From Ciona savignyi (taxonomy: Eukaryota; Chordata; Ascidiacea; Phlebobranchia; Cionidae), in contig CH003025.1 of assembly GCA_000149265.1 (NCBI GenBank), positions 563,290 to 627,289 of the forward strand: 64,000 nucleotides of DNA, given 5' to 3'. The notes beneath the pieces are model-generated. The model had not been told where the DNA came from, searched no databases, and saw only the letters and a program-made list of their open reading frames with translations. Below are positions 22,865-34,588 of the stretch, in pieces (positions within the stretch are counted from its first letter, which is position 1; each line of letters opens with the position of its first letter). A program made the position numbers and the translations under genes.

Positions 22865-24935
22865 GTCAGAGTGAAAGCAAAATGAAGATTTTACTGTTAG
22901 TATCTCAAATCATCTGCGTTTGCAGCTCTTCGAAATTTCTTACTTACGGTATGTAGAGTATAATGTTACCGTGTTTTAATCACTTTGCAGTTTTATATGA
23001 TTTAATCTGCCAGTTTCTTGGACTTCGCTTGGTTGTTGGAATGAGAGATATAGCCTAACCCCGAGGGTGATTCCTACATTGGAGGGTACCAACCCGATAT
23101 TAGACGGGAGTTATGCGAGCCGGGCGAATGCGATCGAAAAGTGCGCAAGAGCTACCTTTCAACTGGGATATGAGATATTCGTTCTTCAGGTATCAAAATT
23201 TATGTAATTAATCCTTCCACTACGGCGAGATGTCACCACTTATTAATAGAAATGTTAGCTTTTCACCAAAGCGCGTTTAAACTGCCACCCCAAGTATATA
23301 TCTAATTTTCATGATCTATCGATTACACTATATTAAAACCACTCATGTCGTTAAGTTACTTGTTACAGGCAGGTGGGTGGTGCGGAAGCTCAGCCGATGC
23401 GAGATCTAGTTACAAAGTATTAGGCGCCGCTTCGTGCCTATCAGATAATGGAAAGGGTCTTGGCGGGATCAATCACGTTTATGAACTCCACCTCAATGGT
23501 AGGAGCGTAATTGCATTTGTACCAGTGTTGTATTAATAATCATGTTACAGTCTTAATAAACGACCAAAATTTTGCTTAAAAACAACCCACAGAAATCGTT
23601 TAACTTGCTTTCTAATTTTTAACTGGTACCTAAACAAGTAGGTCGTCATTTCCTGCTGTTGTGGGTTCGATTCCAACTCGTAGCAGGATTTTTACTGCTA
23701 TTGTAATGCTATAACTACCTTGATTGAATGAGACAGTTGATTAGGTCTGAGTAGCAGCCGTCACTTTAAATTCTCTTACAGACGATGTGTATTCCGGGAG
23801 TTTCAGTACTGTCCTATCTTCTTCCCAACCCAAAAGAAAGGTGAACGTCGTTTACAACATGAATATTTGCCTGAGTTTGGCGCCTCGTAAGATGAACGCA
23901 ACTGCACGAGTCGGGACTGCAGGAGAACAAGCTACCTTCAACGTGACAGTCATTAGCAGATCTACGCTGAGCACATTGGTTGAACTAGAACGAACCGATA
24001 AACCTACAGGATGGAGTTCCACGCAAATTATCATTGACTGGACCATTTACGTCAAGCCGACCTTCTAAATGTAAAGGACAATCAAGAAATCGACGTCACC
24101 GATCTGCTGGGTGTTTTGGACAAAATCCGAACTAAGTCTGCCTAAATGTTTGCTTTGTGTATATATTCAAAGTTATTTAAACAAGGCGTAATTTCGATTC
24201 CTTTATCATCGTAGTAGCGTGGGGAAGAAGACATGTAGACATACGTCACAATACTTAATCCCAACTAAGTTAAATACAATTTAATTTTCGCTTCCTCTAA
24301 AGTGAACGAATATTACCACGACTGGTTATGAGTTAAAATTCTTATATCACTCGAATGATAAAAACAATTTAAACATTTGAATTATCATCGAAAGCTTACA
24401 TATTTGTATTAATGTGCACCAATTGTTTTTTTCTTGTACAAATATTCTATTTTCGATGTATTTCTTGCCTTTTGACATTGCTTGTTATTTAACTTTTAAA
24501 AAATATTAATATAAGATAATTTAAAGGATATTAATTTTTTGCTTAAACTATTCGGTGAGACACTTTGTTATAGGCGTAACTCAGATTTTTTCTGAATGCA
24601 GGATTTAAGTTCTGTAAACGTTGCTTCACTTACTATTTAAAACATTGGGAAGAGAATACACAAGTTTTAAGAAAATTCGAATTTCTTTTTTTTTATAAAT
24701 TGGAAGAGGCGTCTACTAAACGGCTAGTACAATACAAGCCAAGAGTTCTTCCAAACGTATTAAAACGCTAAATGAAAACACGTCAACCGAAGTGTTATCA
24801 TGAATGCAATTTTCCTCGAAACTTTGTAAGACGAATTCATAAGTCAGTTGTGTATACATACCTCCTTCTGGGCACAATATACACACATTAGCCTTTATTG
24901 TGTAAATTAATGATGGCGTAGTGCCAGAGCACATA
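22865..24935. repeat. Inverted repeat II, right arm
   Basis: Mirror of 18805-21010. Exons are more alike than introns. Intron 3 here carries an extra ~80-bp stretch with a tRNA-like B box (GGGTTCGATTCC near 23665) that I do not see in the left arm. Confidence 0.85.
22882..24068 (+). CDS. Secreted WSC-like plus domain X protein (219 aa, 4 exons), copy 2
   Basis: Exons are 22882-22948, 23014-23189, 23369-23498 and 23782-24068, with the same lengths (67, 176, 130, 287 nt) and phases (1, 0, 1) as the mate. The signal peptide is MKILLLVSQIICVCSSS. The WSC-like part reads SWTSLGCWNERYSLTP, AIEKCARATFQLGYEIFVLQ and GGWCGSSADARSSYKVLGAA. Domain X reads MNATARVGTAGEQATFNVTV and VELERTDKPTGW, ending KPTF. 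Differences from the mate cluster in the WSC-like part (for example GKGLGGIN versus GKCLNYVN, which loses or gains a cysteine), while the last exon is nearly unchanged. Both copies are fully open with consensus splice sites, so both may be expressed. Secreted; ligand unknown. Confidence 0.75.
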
Positions 24936-25500
24936 CCGTAAAACCTCTATTTTACCGCCATGGCGATCTATTTTTTACTCATCCTTATAAGTGACGTTCT
25001 ATTAGAGGTGACCTTTAATTAGAGCTTGGCGCTCTATTTTTCGACTAGCTGGTCAGAATTTTAAAATGAAATTTATTAATAAAAAGAAAAAAACATCAAA
25101 TTATTGTTATGCGTTACATGGGCTTGAGTTGTTTAAATATACTGGTAAAATAAAAATTCTTACTTCTGTTTGGTCATGCCGTTTAGAAGGCACAAGGGAG
25201 ACTGCTATTGATTAATCTTTCATTTGTTCAATTTAAATTGTTTGCTTACCGCATTACCGTTCCTTATCGTGACGTGATAATGCATTGTTACTACCGGTAT
25301 GTTGGTTGTTATCTTTTAAATTTAAATGCTTTAACTGCTAGGTTATAAAAACTTAACCAATTAATTAACGGTAGAGACCTGCTAATACAATTCCACCGCT
25401 GAAAGTGGTGTTCTATTAGAGATGGCGTTCAAATAGAAAGTGTCGCTCTATTTTTCAACCCTTCCTTAAATGTGGCGTTCTATTAGATGACTTAAAAAGC
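24936..25500. repeat. MITE-like repeat with GGCGTTCTATTAGA words
   Basis: Words around CTCTATTTTTCAAC/CTCTATTTTTCGAC and GTTCTATTAGAGGTG/GTTCTATTAGAGATGG recur, and the left end GTAAAACCTCTATTTTACCGCC resembles Tc1-mariner-type nonautonomous ends. I could not pin both ends, and no second copy is in the window. Confidence 0.35.
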
Positions 25501-25935
25501 CGCGGCTAATATTGGTGTTTTAAGTCATGCCCGCGTATACTTAATCAATCATCAATCATCATATGCGTGTTTTGTCATGATCGCAAGTAATCTAGATTAA
25601 ACCCAACCTTCCGTTAAGAGTCAAAGTGCTGATTATCGAATAATATTGGACTATTAGCTGCAGGGAATCGTATGAACCGATTTAGTGCAAAGTTTAGGCA
25701 CCAAGTAGAACTTATTTCTACAAACCCTACAGATTTTTGGTTGTGAAAAAAAGCACATTAGGCACGTAACCAATGTACAAAGGCCACATAAATGTTACGT
25801 TTGTGCAGTTGAAACCGATTTAAAACCAACTGTTTGATGAAATTTAGCAGTCCACCACAATATTCGACAAAATAATGCATGGTATATTAAGATTTGGTTT
25901 GGTAACCTGACCATCCTCTGTATATTGCAACTATT

Positions 25936-26165
25936 TCCAAGATAGCGTTATAATCAATGAAGACCTCTATGCGGGGGGGGGGGGTGACGAGAGATACCCT
26001 CCATAAGTCATTGTTTTTAAACGAGTGTTTTGCTAACTAACACTGGTGGTGATTCCACAATGTTTGTTTGGTTAAAAGCAGCATGTGCTAGGCTACGCGC
26101 CAGTGTTCTCATTTAGCTGTAAATTTTTGTAATATTGAAGCAGTGCTTTGTAAAATAAAGGTGAA
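25936..26165. repeat. Old truncated copy of repeat R with a poly-G run
   Basis: It matches about the first 220 bp of repeat R (4958, 6233), including CAAGATAGCG, GTTTTTAAACGAGTGTTTTG and GCTTTGTAAAATAAAGGTG, with many substitutions. The CGGCAGGATG part is replaced by a run of twelve G (about 25975-25986). Confidence 0.8.
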
Positions 26166-26388
26166 CGTACATTGCCGTTTTTGCTGCGTGTGTGCCAGCG
26201 GACGCAATTGTTTTTGTCAAACAACAACACAAACAAACACGTCATCTATTTTAAACTGTTACCAATTCCATAGTGCCATTTCACTTCCTGTACAATTTAG
26301 TTAAGATTTCACGTCCCACTCAGTTAACTTGGCACATATGAGCGTTTTTTGTGTATTTTGGTTATGGCAGCCAAATAATTCGTACCAA

Positions 26389-29300
26389 TCACTTTTTGGC
26401 TTTTTTTAAAGGTGGCGATTCACTAATAACACTATCGGTACTTTTCGTGCATGATTCGCTCAAAATAAGTTCGCTTTGTGGTTCATTTTCCTTCTCGCCT
26501 TCGAATTTTTGCACGTAAACGGCGCATTTTGCAGTTTTTCGAGTGAAACCGTGAACGATCGCAGACCTGCAGTTGGAACCTACACTGTGGGGGTGCAGGT
26601 TTTCAGTTATACCAAACAGCGTGTTGAGATTGGCCACATCGTTTCTGAAAACGTAATTTTTAGGTTAGCAGTTTAATTTTTAGTTTTTTATTATATCCCA
26701 CAAAGACAGTCGACCTGCAAGCACTACTTAATTTTATTCAGACAGATAAGTCTGGTGGGTTAGTATGTTGCCTTTCAGCAGAAGGGTTTCATGTGCGCAA
26801 CTGGTCGCTAGCTTATCGGGCATATCCTTGGGCAAGTGTGTTAACCCCCTTGGTTTTCCCATTTATAGGAATAAACATGAATATCCTATTTTATCCTAAT
26901 TAAACCAGTTAGCTTATACTTAACATGTCGGCCAGTAAGCTAAAACAGCAGTAAAAAATATGTAAATTCCAAATTAATCGTTTTCTTTGGCAAGAATCTT
27001 AACCAATGTTGGGTTAACAAAAAATTCAGTATTGTTTGCCAACACGATCCGCTGCAATAGCTCAACAACCCAGCTAGGCAAGAGATAATCCAATGCTTGC
27101 ACATCGAGTACATGTTTTAATGCATACTGTGTATTTCAGCCCTGTGAATACACCTGAATCCTACATGCGGCTATAAGCATCAGTTTCCAGAAAAGAAAGG
27201 GCAGCATTTCACCTGCTACTATATTTGACACCCCATTTTTACACCAAGCCATCTCTTGGAAATTTTAATGGTAGTAGAACGAATTTGTCTTTCCATAGCA
27301 TTAGCATTGCTTATCTTCCTAGTAGCTAATTCATCTAATTTTTACACTATTGGTTTACACATTCAAACTGCCACACCTATACATTTCAAAATAAAAATAC
27401 ATAATGGCTGTATTTACGGCCCACGTAGTTCCATTGGGTGTAATGCCCCACTAGAAAGGATCAGGTTCTTTCCTTTTGAGCTCTCCACCAATCTCTGGGT
27501 GTTGGTTATAGTGAGTCTTCTTGTTGTGCTGTCTCTTATCATTGGTGAGTAGCACACCTGAGCGGAAAAATAAATATTTAGCTGCTCAGCCCAAGTACAA
27601 GCATAATATCAGACTTGTTAATTTTAGAAAATCTCAGCACGGTGGTACTTAAGATTCGAATAAGAAATGCTTACTCTGTAATGGTGATCAGGTCCAAATA
27701 ACAGTGGGAACAAATCGGAGTAAAAATTATGTTGAGTCAAGGTTGACTTAGGTAAATTAAACCACGCTATTTGTAGCATATTTCAACAGTAGCTTATTTT
27801 AACTTAAAAACTTTACAGTAGCTTACTTAAAAAATATTCCTTTAAAACTTCGTATATGGTTATATCAATAACAAAGAATTCAAGAAACCTTATGTAGGCC
27901 TATTAAGTTTAAATATCTAAGAAGTTTTAATAAATAACTTAAACTCTGTATATAGTTGCAATCAATAAAGACACACCTCAAAATAGAGTCCTCGAGATAT
28001 TGCAGCTTGAACAGCAGCATGGCGTGGTATATACGCAAGTTTCTCACTCCCATCAATGCAAATTATATCAATATGTAGCTCAGTACAAGCAGTATGAAAT
28101 AAACGTTCTGTTCTTGGAATTACAGCAATTACATCAAATGTGCCATTTGAAAGAGCATCTCGTACCTGAAAGTATCAGTGGATTATACCTATAATCATGG
28201 AATAATAGTTTGCTTATGTTTAACAGCTAGGTTGGTTATACAGTAGAACCCCGCTTACCTGACCACCTATGGGACCGTGATCAAGCGGTCGCGTTAGCGG
28301 GGTGGGTGGTCGTGTTAGTGAATTTTGATTTGTGGTAAGTTGTTGTTGTTGTATGCAGCTTAAACGTCTGCATTTTAACTAAATTTTCACCAAATGCCAT
28401 TATTTTTATCAGATACTGCAGAATGAATTTAATACTAAAGTTTATCTTGTAGGATTCAGTTCTGATTGCCACATTTGTTTGTGTGTGCGCTCATTTATTC
28501 TTATTGTTTTAATCATAAATGAAATTTAACCTTGGTATTTTGGTGACAAAGGCAAATTATTTAGCACATGTGGTCACTTAAGCGGAGTCAAATTTGAAGT
28601 TTTGGACCAAAATATGGCGGTCCTGGTCTGGAAACCGGGGTGGTCGCGTTATTGAAACAGAATGCAGTACATAACCATAGTAAATTATTTGGGACCGCAC
28701 TGAAGTGGTCCTGATAATGAGGCGGTCGTGTTATCGAGGTGGTCGTCAAGCGGGGTTCTACTGTATTCAATTATTATATACATTTTTTGTTTAATGACGT
28801 AGATTATTGACCAATTATTTTGCTGTTATTCTGTTACTGTGTCATGATGTGTTTTATTTGGCAATGTGCCATTATAACTGCAATGTGAAGTTTCATTGCT
28901 CTATTTTCTGCCAGTTCTATCATTAACATTCAATGTGACCAATTTTATTCACATGGCTTCAATGGAATAAAAACAAATTATCATGATGTTTTTGGATGAA
29001 AAAAAGGATAAACTAAAACAACTTACAGATTATTCAACTCACAAAGTTTAATGCAAATAAACCATCACATAGTTGCATTAGTCATGAATATACAGACAAA
29101 ACAGGTAGAATTAAAATACATTTCATCAAAAATTTGACTTACGACTACCAATTCTAATGGTTCATAATTTTGGCAAAAATTAATCATTATTGCCATTTGG
29201 TTAATCATTTTACCAAGGCTGTTCTGTTTGCATTGACAGAATAGACACCTAACATTTTTTATTCGCCTGGCGTTTACAAAAAAAAAAAAAAATACTACAT

Positions 29301-30914
29301 CAAGTTTTATCACCAGTACCACAGTAAATATGTATTCAGATATACATACCGGTACTACATGATGTATACCACAAGAAACAATTGTGACGAAGAAAATGCA
29401 ACCAAAATTTACCCACTTTATGCAGGTCATCTAAATCACTGAGTTCAATTGTGATTCGGCAACATTGATTAAATTCTTTATGATTTGCTTCCAGATAAGC
29501 TTTAGATTCTTCTGTGAGATTTATTTTTGGTGGCAGAGCCGGCAATACAAATTTCTTCTGTTTGCCTGGTTTAACAAATCAGTTCAATTTATCATTAGAT
29601 CATTTGAAGCACATCTAAGCAGCATATGTTTGGCTATATAGCTTAGTGGGTTAGTAAAGGGTTGCTGGATCAAAACTGCTTGCTGGCTAGTCGATTGTAA
29701 ACAAGGTACTTTGCGGTCATCACCTAAAACCAGTAGTCTAGTCCGGCCCGTTGGTCTAACGGTTAAGTGCGTCGCCTTTCAATCAAAAGGTTGCAGATGC
29801 GAAACTGGTCGCTAGTCGGTTGTGTCCTTGGGCAAGGCACTTTACGGACATTGCCTGAACCCAGCAGATTAATGGGTTCTACCAAATTGAAGGAACGTGT
29901 CTATCATATACAACACCCTGCAATAGCTCCGGTAACCCGATGATGGGCGCGAGGTGATCTGACGATTGCATGGTGTTAACCCCCTTGGTTTTCCCATTCA
30001 CGGGGATAAAGATGAATATCCTATCCTCCTCCTATCCTATCCCTAGAATAAAGGGTTCTACTAAAGTAAAGGATTTTAACAGTCACACAGAACAAACTTC
30101 AATAGCTCCTGCAGCAACCACAACATATATTCGTAAGATAATCTGACAATTAACCGTGTGATAACTTTCCCACATTTTCGCATTTAGAGCGTTAGAACAT
30201 GAACATGCTCTTAACCACAAAGTGGTGATTTAATGGGTTGAACAAACTGTTATCAATGCTTACATCTTATATAACACATTGCAATTGATCTGGTTAACTG
30301 ACATAAAATAATTTGCAAATACATTAACATAAGAATTATCATTTGAGTCCTCCATGCTTCTAACCAATGTTTGGTATAAATAAATAATAAATATACGGTG
30401 TACTTCAACACAGCAAAAGATACAATAAGCGCACTAGATAATTTGGACTCTGCATTAAAAAAACAGGGACTCTGGAAAGGTACTCATGTCTAAAAAAAAG
30501 TTGGTAAATGGAATAATCCAAATCAGTTTTTGTTATGCTGTCCAAAGGCAAATTACTGCAGTTTTTTCTCAGTATTTAGACTACATGCAATGCCATTATT
30601 ATTATTTTGCTTAATTGCTAATTTTGTTATTTAAGTGACACCGAAAACACACACAGTATTTTTGAGCAACACACGGTAATTTTGAGCATTAAACACAGAG
30701 TATTCTTGAGTAGCATAGACTAATAACACAAACAGAGTCCTCTACCTTTAGCAGGTTTGGTGATCGAAGATACAATTTGATTGAGAGCAACCACTTGGAA
30801 ACCCAACCTGACTGCCATGTTCACTTTACGGGTCGTACTTTTTAAATTATTACTTTCATATAAAATATTAAGGTCATAGGACTTCCCATGAGCAGGTATT
30901 GGCAGTGATGTCAT
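26389..30914 (-). CDS. RPP30: RNase P/MRP protein subunit p30 (300 aa, 5 exons)
   Basis: Exons on the minus strand are 30914-30746, 29565-29417, 28165-27977, 27557-27418 and 26644-26389 (169, 149, 189, 140, 256 nt), 301 codons including the stop; all phases join. RPP30 is a subunit of nuclear RNase P and RNase MRP, which process tRNA 5' ends and rRNA. Family segments appear in order: YDLNILYESNNLKS and AVRLGFQVVALNQIV near the N-terminus, TFDVIAVIPRTERLFHTAC in the middle, YSPMIRDSTTRR, GKNLILSSGALHPMELRGP, DVANLNTLFGITE, and NCRSAIVHGFTRKTA near the end, then a lysine-rich tail KKAKK. It is slightly longer than human p30 (268 aa), mainly by a linker around residues 58-85 and the acidic tail. 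Introns hold a Tigger-like MITE and SINEs. The start at 30914 is the first ATG before the conserved DLN motif. Confidence 0.92.
26742..26905 (+). mobile_element. SINE with internal deletion
   Basis: Head TGTTGCCTTTCAGCAGAAGG and GCAACTGGTCGCTAGC, then a jump from CCTTGGGCAAG straight to GTGTGTTAACCCCCTTGG and the TATCC tail. It lies within the genomic span of RPP30 intron 4. Confidence 0.8.
28241..28763. mobile_element. Tigger/pogo-like MITE, copy 2
   Basis: Flanked by TA, with ends CAGTAGAACCCCGCTTA and CAAGCGGGGTTCTACTG. Closely similar along its length to 9188-9702. Located in intron 2 of RPP30. Confidence 0.85.
29640..30045 (+). mobile_element. SINE, with a second partial SINE head in front
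   Basis: At 29741 GGCCCGTTGGTCTAACGG starts a nearly complete SINE ending in TATCCTATCC near 30045. Directly before it (29640-29740) is a diverged SINE head (GTGGGTTAGTAAAGGGTTGC), so a composite or nested insertion. A further diverged tail-like stretch follows to about 30200. Located in intron 1 of RPP30. Confidence 0.8.
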
Positions 30915-31001
30915 GCTTATTTCAAGTAATAACTTCTGTAAATTCTGTATGATTAAAAGTTTGTATTTATTTGCATAATGATTATATTCAACACAAAACA
31001 A

Positions 31002-31790
31002 CAGTTACATATTCACCATAAAAACAAACAGGGAAAAGGTATACATATCTTTAAAAACCACAGTATAGCATTCATTGCTATAAATAAGAATTTAGACACT
31101 ACATTTTAGTGTGAAGTTAAAAAAAATACTGTAAGGTAGTGGTAGATAGCAGCTGTAAGGATAGCAGATATTCAGAAAGGGGCAAGTTAACAGCTTATGC
31201 TTATTCTTTATCAGTAAGTAATTAGTAAATGCCAGAGACACAACTGTTTCAAAAAATTGCAAAAGCTTTTGAAGTATGCGATTTCTCAATTTAGTGTTTT
31301 TGTTCCATCTGGATTTTCTGGTGATTTATGAATATTAAATTAATTACAAATGGATACATGCAAGCAAAAATTCAGAAGGTTTTAAACACAAAAAATGTAC
31401 AGCTTTCTGGCTTGCAGCTTAGGGAGTAAAACTCGCAAAACATTTAAACATTACCCACATAAATCAAACACCATTAAAAGACAGAGAATAAGGAAGAAGT
31501 AGATCAAGGGAAAGAAAATCAATACATACAGATAGAAAACATAATTAAAACACTGAAGGAAGAATTAGATCAATTTACAACAAGTTCAAATCAATACTCA
31601 TTAAGGGGTATAACATATAATATATAACAGTAGTACAGAACATATAAAAATTACACATTTTACATACTAATCTATATCGAACAATTATTGACAGATTACA
31701 TGAAATTACAGCATTTGTCGGGTTAAAACCTAAAGAAAACGAAATGACAATTGTTATCGAGCACAATTTTGATCGATATGATAAACATAT
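31002..31790. other. Intergenic between RPP30 and the CREG-family gene
   Basis: AT-rich, no gene seen. It should contain the RPP30 promoter and the 3' end of the CREG-family transcript, but no clear core promoter motif stands out. Confidence 0.5.
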
Positions 31791-32397
31791 TTACTTTATT
31801 TCAGGAGCAGCAGCAAAGTAATCCGTTGGGGTTATGTAAGTGGCGCCACCAAAATAATCTACAATCCACACCATTTCAATTTCCATTTTTGCTACAAAAA
31901 AATTGTGGACTTTTGACCATGTCTTCATTTCGGGGTGCCGTGAAAACAGAGCGTTCTTCGCAAATTTTTCTTCTTCTTTAGAGGTTACTTTAATGAAGCG
32001 ACCGGTGAGTGTAACTCGCGCACATCTTGGGTCTTCTGGGTCGTATTTGTTGGCTTGGCAATAACCTTTCTCCATTTCTGATATGGTTAATGACAGTGCA
32101 GGGTTCTTCTTTAGATCTTGAACACTTGTGTCCCCATTCATTACATAGAAATATGGTATACCTGTGCTGTTTGATAATGGACCGTCACTGAATGAAATTA
32201 CGTTGGTGAAAGGCACCTGACCAGCAGTTTTCGAGTGCGTTGATATTGTGCCAATCACGGCCCAATTGCCTGTGATGTATTGCGTATCTTGCGCGCTGTG
32301 CCTTTAGCCAAAATCTTGGTGGATTATACTGCGAATCAGTCTCACCCATAAATAGCAATGCAAAAATAAAAATAACGGAACGCAAAGTAGATTCCAT
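31791..32397 (-). CDS. CREG-family secreted glycoprotein-like gene, frame interrupted
   Basis: The minus strand from ATG 32397 reads a signal peptide (MESTLRSVIFIFALLFMG) and then PPRFWLKAQRARYA. In a different frame the rest follows: NWAVIGTISTHSK, VISFSDGPLSNSTGIPYFYV, FSRHPEMKTWSKVHNFFVAK and IVDYFGGATYITP, ending at 31791. This is the cellular repressor of E1A-stimulated genes (CREG) family, a secreted or lysosomal FMN-binding-fold protein. The frames can be reconciled in two ways. A 76-bp intron (32345-32270, GGTGAG...CACAG) keeps phase but removes the conserved ARY segment (176 aa). Alternatively there is a one-base insertion near 32275-32285, which keeps ARY and gives a length near the usual 200-220 aa. 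No other intron is present, so a retrocopy is possible. Confidence 0.8.
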
Positions 32398-32815
32398 CTT
32401 TCAACAAAAATGCGAAAACGTTGACTTGTTTAGGATACTCTTAAAGTCACTTGACAACTAACCGCTTAACCGTTGTACTATGTCGCAATGCTGCAACTAG
32501 AATACAATAAAGCGTGGGATATTAATCAAAACTTCGATCATTGGAATAATCAAAACTATGATAAACAAAGAACACCTAAAACAAGAGAGCTATGCATACG
32601 CTTGCAGTTGGTTACCGGGTACTGGGTTACTAATCCGTTAGCTATTCTAATAGTCCAGTTGGTTTCGGGATACATCAAAATAATCTTAAAACACGATAGC
32701 ATTATATTTATAACTTTTGGACAAAGTAGCGGAACATGGAATCAACTTCATATTTTAAATAAGTTTGGGTTCGCGGCTTTATTAGTGGAACTGACTCATG
32801 GGGATTATGTCCCAC
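32398..32815. other. Upstream flank of CREG-family gene
   Basis: It contains a 135-codon plus-strand open frame (32473-32880) with no family resemblance; it ends inside a SINE-like segment and I do not call it. No other feature is seen. Confidence 0.4.
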
Positions 32816-32834
32816 GATCCCTGCCAAGTGTAGC

Positions 32835-33030
32835 TGTTTACTCAGACCGCTTAACTTGGTGGGTTAGTGTAAACGCCTGAAAAAGAAATACGCAACACAC
32901 CGCACTAGCTGCAGTTTTCTGACGGTGGTCGCGAAGTAATCTCGGAATAGCCCGTATGTTAACGCTAATTGCTTTTCCCATCCAATCATCTTCCATAGTT
33001 CCTATCTTATCCTATCCTATATAGTCTCTG
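32835..33030 (+). mobile_element. SINE, diverged
   Basis: GACCGCTTAACTTGGTGGGTTAG is tRNA-like; later GACGGTGGTCGCGAAGTAATC, TTAACGCTAATTGCTTTTCCC and TATCTTATCCTATCC form the SINE tail. Confidence 0.65.
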
Positions 33031-34434
33031 TTCTTAACCAGGTGTTTTCACATGGCAAAGGCTAAAGTAACATTGGAAAAAAGCGGACTTTGACTTAATA
33101 GACAATAAACTGACAGACTCCACTATTGATGCTCCGTATATAAAGACGTGTTGTTGAAGTTTATTTGATTGATTATATGTGCAACGTTTTATTTTGAAAA
33201 TGATGACGTAGTAGAAAAACAAATACTGTATGTGTCAATGACGTCATTATGATGATAAGAGATTGAACTCAGGCGGCCTGAATTCAATTTCACATTTTAT
33301 GAATGTAATATTAAGATTGTTATATAAGTATATAAACATGTTACCAACTACAAGGTTAGTAATATATAATAAACGGGACCGATACAATGAAATGTTCACA
33401 TTAGAAGCCAGCCGCTCACAATTGCGAGGTCTTGCGCAGCATCACAGAACTAACTAATCTATACGGATGGTGATTTGTAATTGACGAGTTTGTGGATTAT
33501 ATGTTGCTTTGTAATTAAAAACTGGGGTTGAATTTTTAATTTAAATCAATCACTCAAGCAAATCACTTGGCGAACGGTTTTTAAACCTGATGGATTAATG
33601 AGTTGGTTTAAAACTGCAGCTGCTTCTACACGTTGTGCAATTCTATTGCAGAAATAACACAGCTATAAGGGTAACTGGATATTTAGCTTTTTACGACTAT
33701 CCACCCTTTTATTGGCTGTTAAATTTCCTGAGTACTTTATTACAACAAGGAAATTAAAAGCAAGAAAAGTGTGTAATTATCGCACCTATAAATGCATACA
33801 AGCCAATAATTTCATCATGACTACTACAATAGATAATTTCGTTTTAATTGCGGAAATGACTACTAAGCAATATGTCATGAGTTTTCGAATTTAACGAAAC
33901 CTATATCAAATCATCAAATTTTCGAGGCAAAACACTCCAATTTCCTTAACATATCGACATATACTTTTGAAATTTTTTTTATCACAAAGGAAGTATATGC
34001 ATATGTCTAAGTTAGATATTGTAAAACATCCGACATTAACCGGAAATTGCCTTTACTAATGGTTCCGAAGAAGGATCGTGACTGCATATTCTATGAAGAA
34101 TGTCTCAGACACGACTTTCTTAATTCCTTGTAAAGAATATAAAACTTTAATCAACCTAATAAAAGCGTACTTTTGTTGCAATGTCATATCTTGAGTTTGA
34201 ATCTGTACGTTGATTACTTTATGAGGGCCTCGTAACCAATGCTTGATAATAATTGTCTATCGCCTGTCCCTTTCCTACTAAAACTTAACCGCCTATATTT
34301 TATAAGATCGTTGTGGTATGTTTTGAAGGATATGTGTTTTTATGCTGCTTAAGTTCAATATAAAAATTTAATGCATAACGTTGAACGCCACTGACAACAG
34401 GTAACCGACAGACTCGCCTAAAAGTGTAACAGAA
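33031..34434. other. Intergenic, no gene seen
   Basis: AT-rich sequence with several 60-codon frames that show no motif or conservation. I see no repeat shared with the rest of the window. Confidence 0.5.
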
Positions 34435-34560
34435 GTTTTGTAGAACCTATGGGTTCATCAAGCGATGTCCGCTGAGTGGCTTGCCCTACAACACACCGAC
34501 TATCGACTGGCCATCGACTAATGTAGAACTGTAACCATTCGATTGAAAGGCATCGCAATA
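34435..34560 (-). mobile_element. SINE fragment, diverged, minus orientation
   Basis: TAGAACCTATGGGTTCATC, GATGTCCGCTGAGTGGCTTGC, CACACCGACTATCGACTGG and CGATTGAAAGGC follow the reverse complement of the SINE head with many changes. Confidence 0.5.
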
Positions 34561-34588
34561 ATTCACCAAACTATTCAGCCGGATAATT

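Noticed and set aside
27256..27552. Plus-strand open frame with two hydrophobic stretches, suggestive of a claudin-like membrane protein exon
   Set aside because: The minus strand of most of this stretch is the fourth exon of RPP30 (27557-27418), with conserved DSTTRR and LSSGALHPMELRGP; the plus-strand frame is its shadow.
32473..32880. 135-codon plus-strand open frame
   Set aside because: No recognisable domain, no signal peptide or splice context, and it ends inside SINE-derived sequence.
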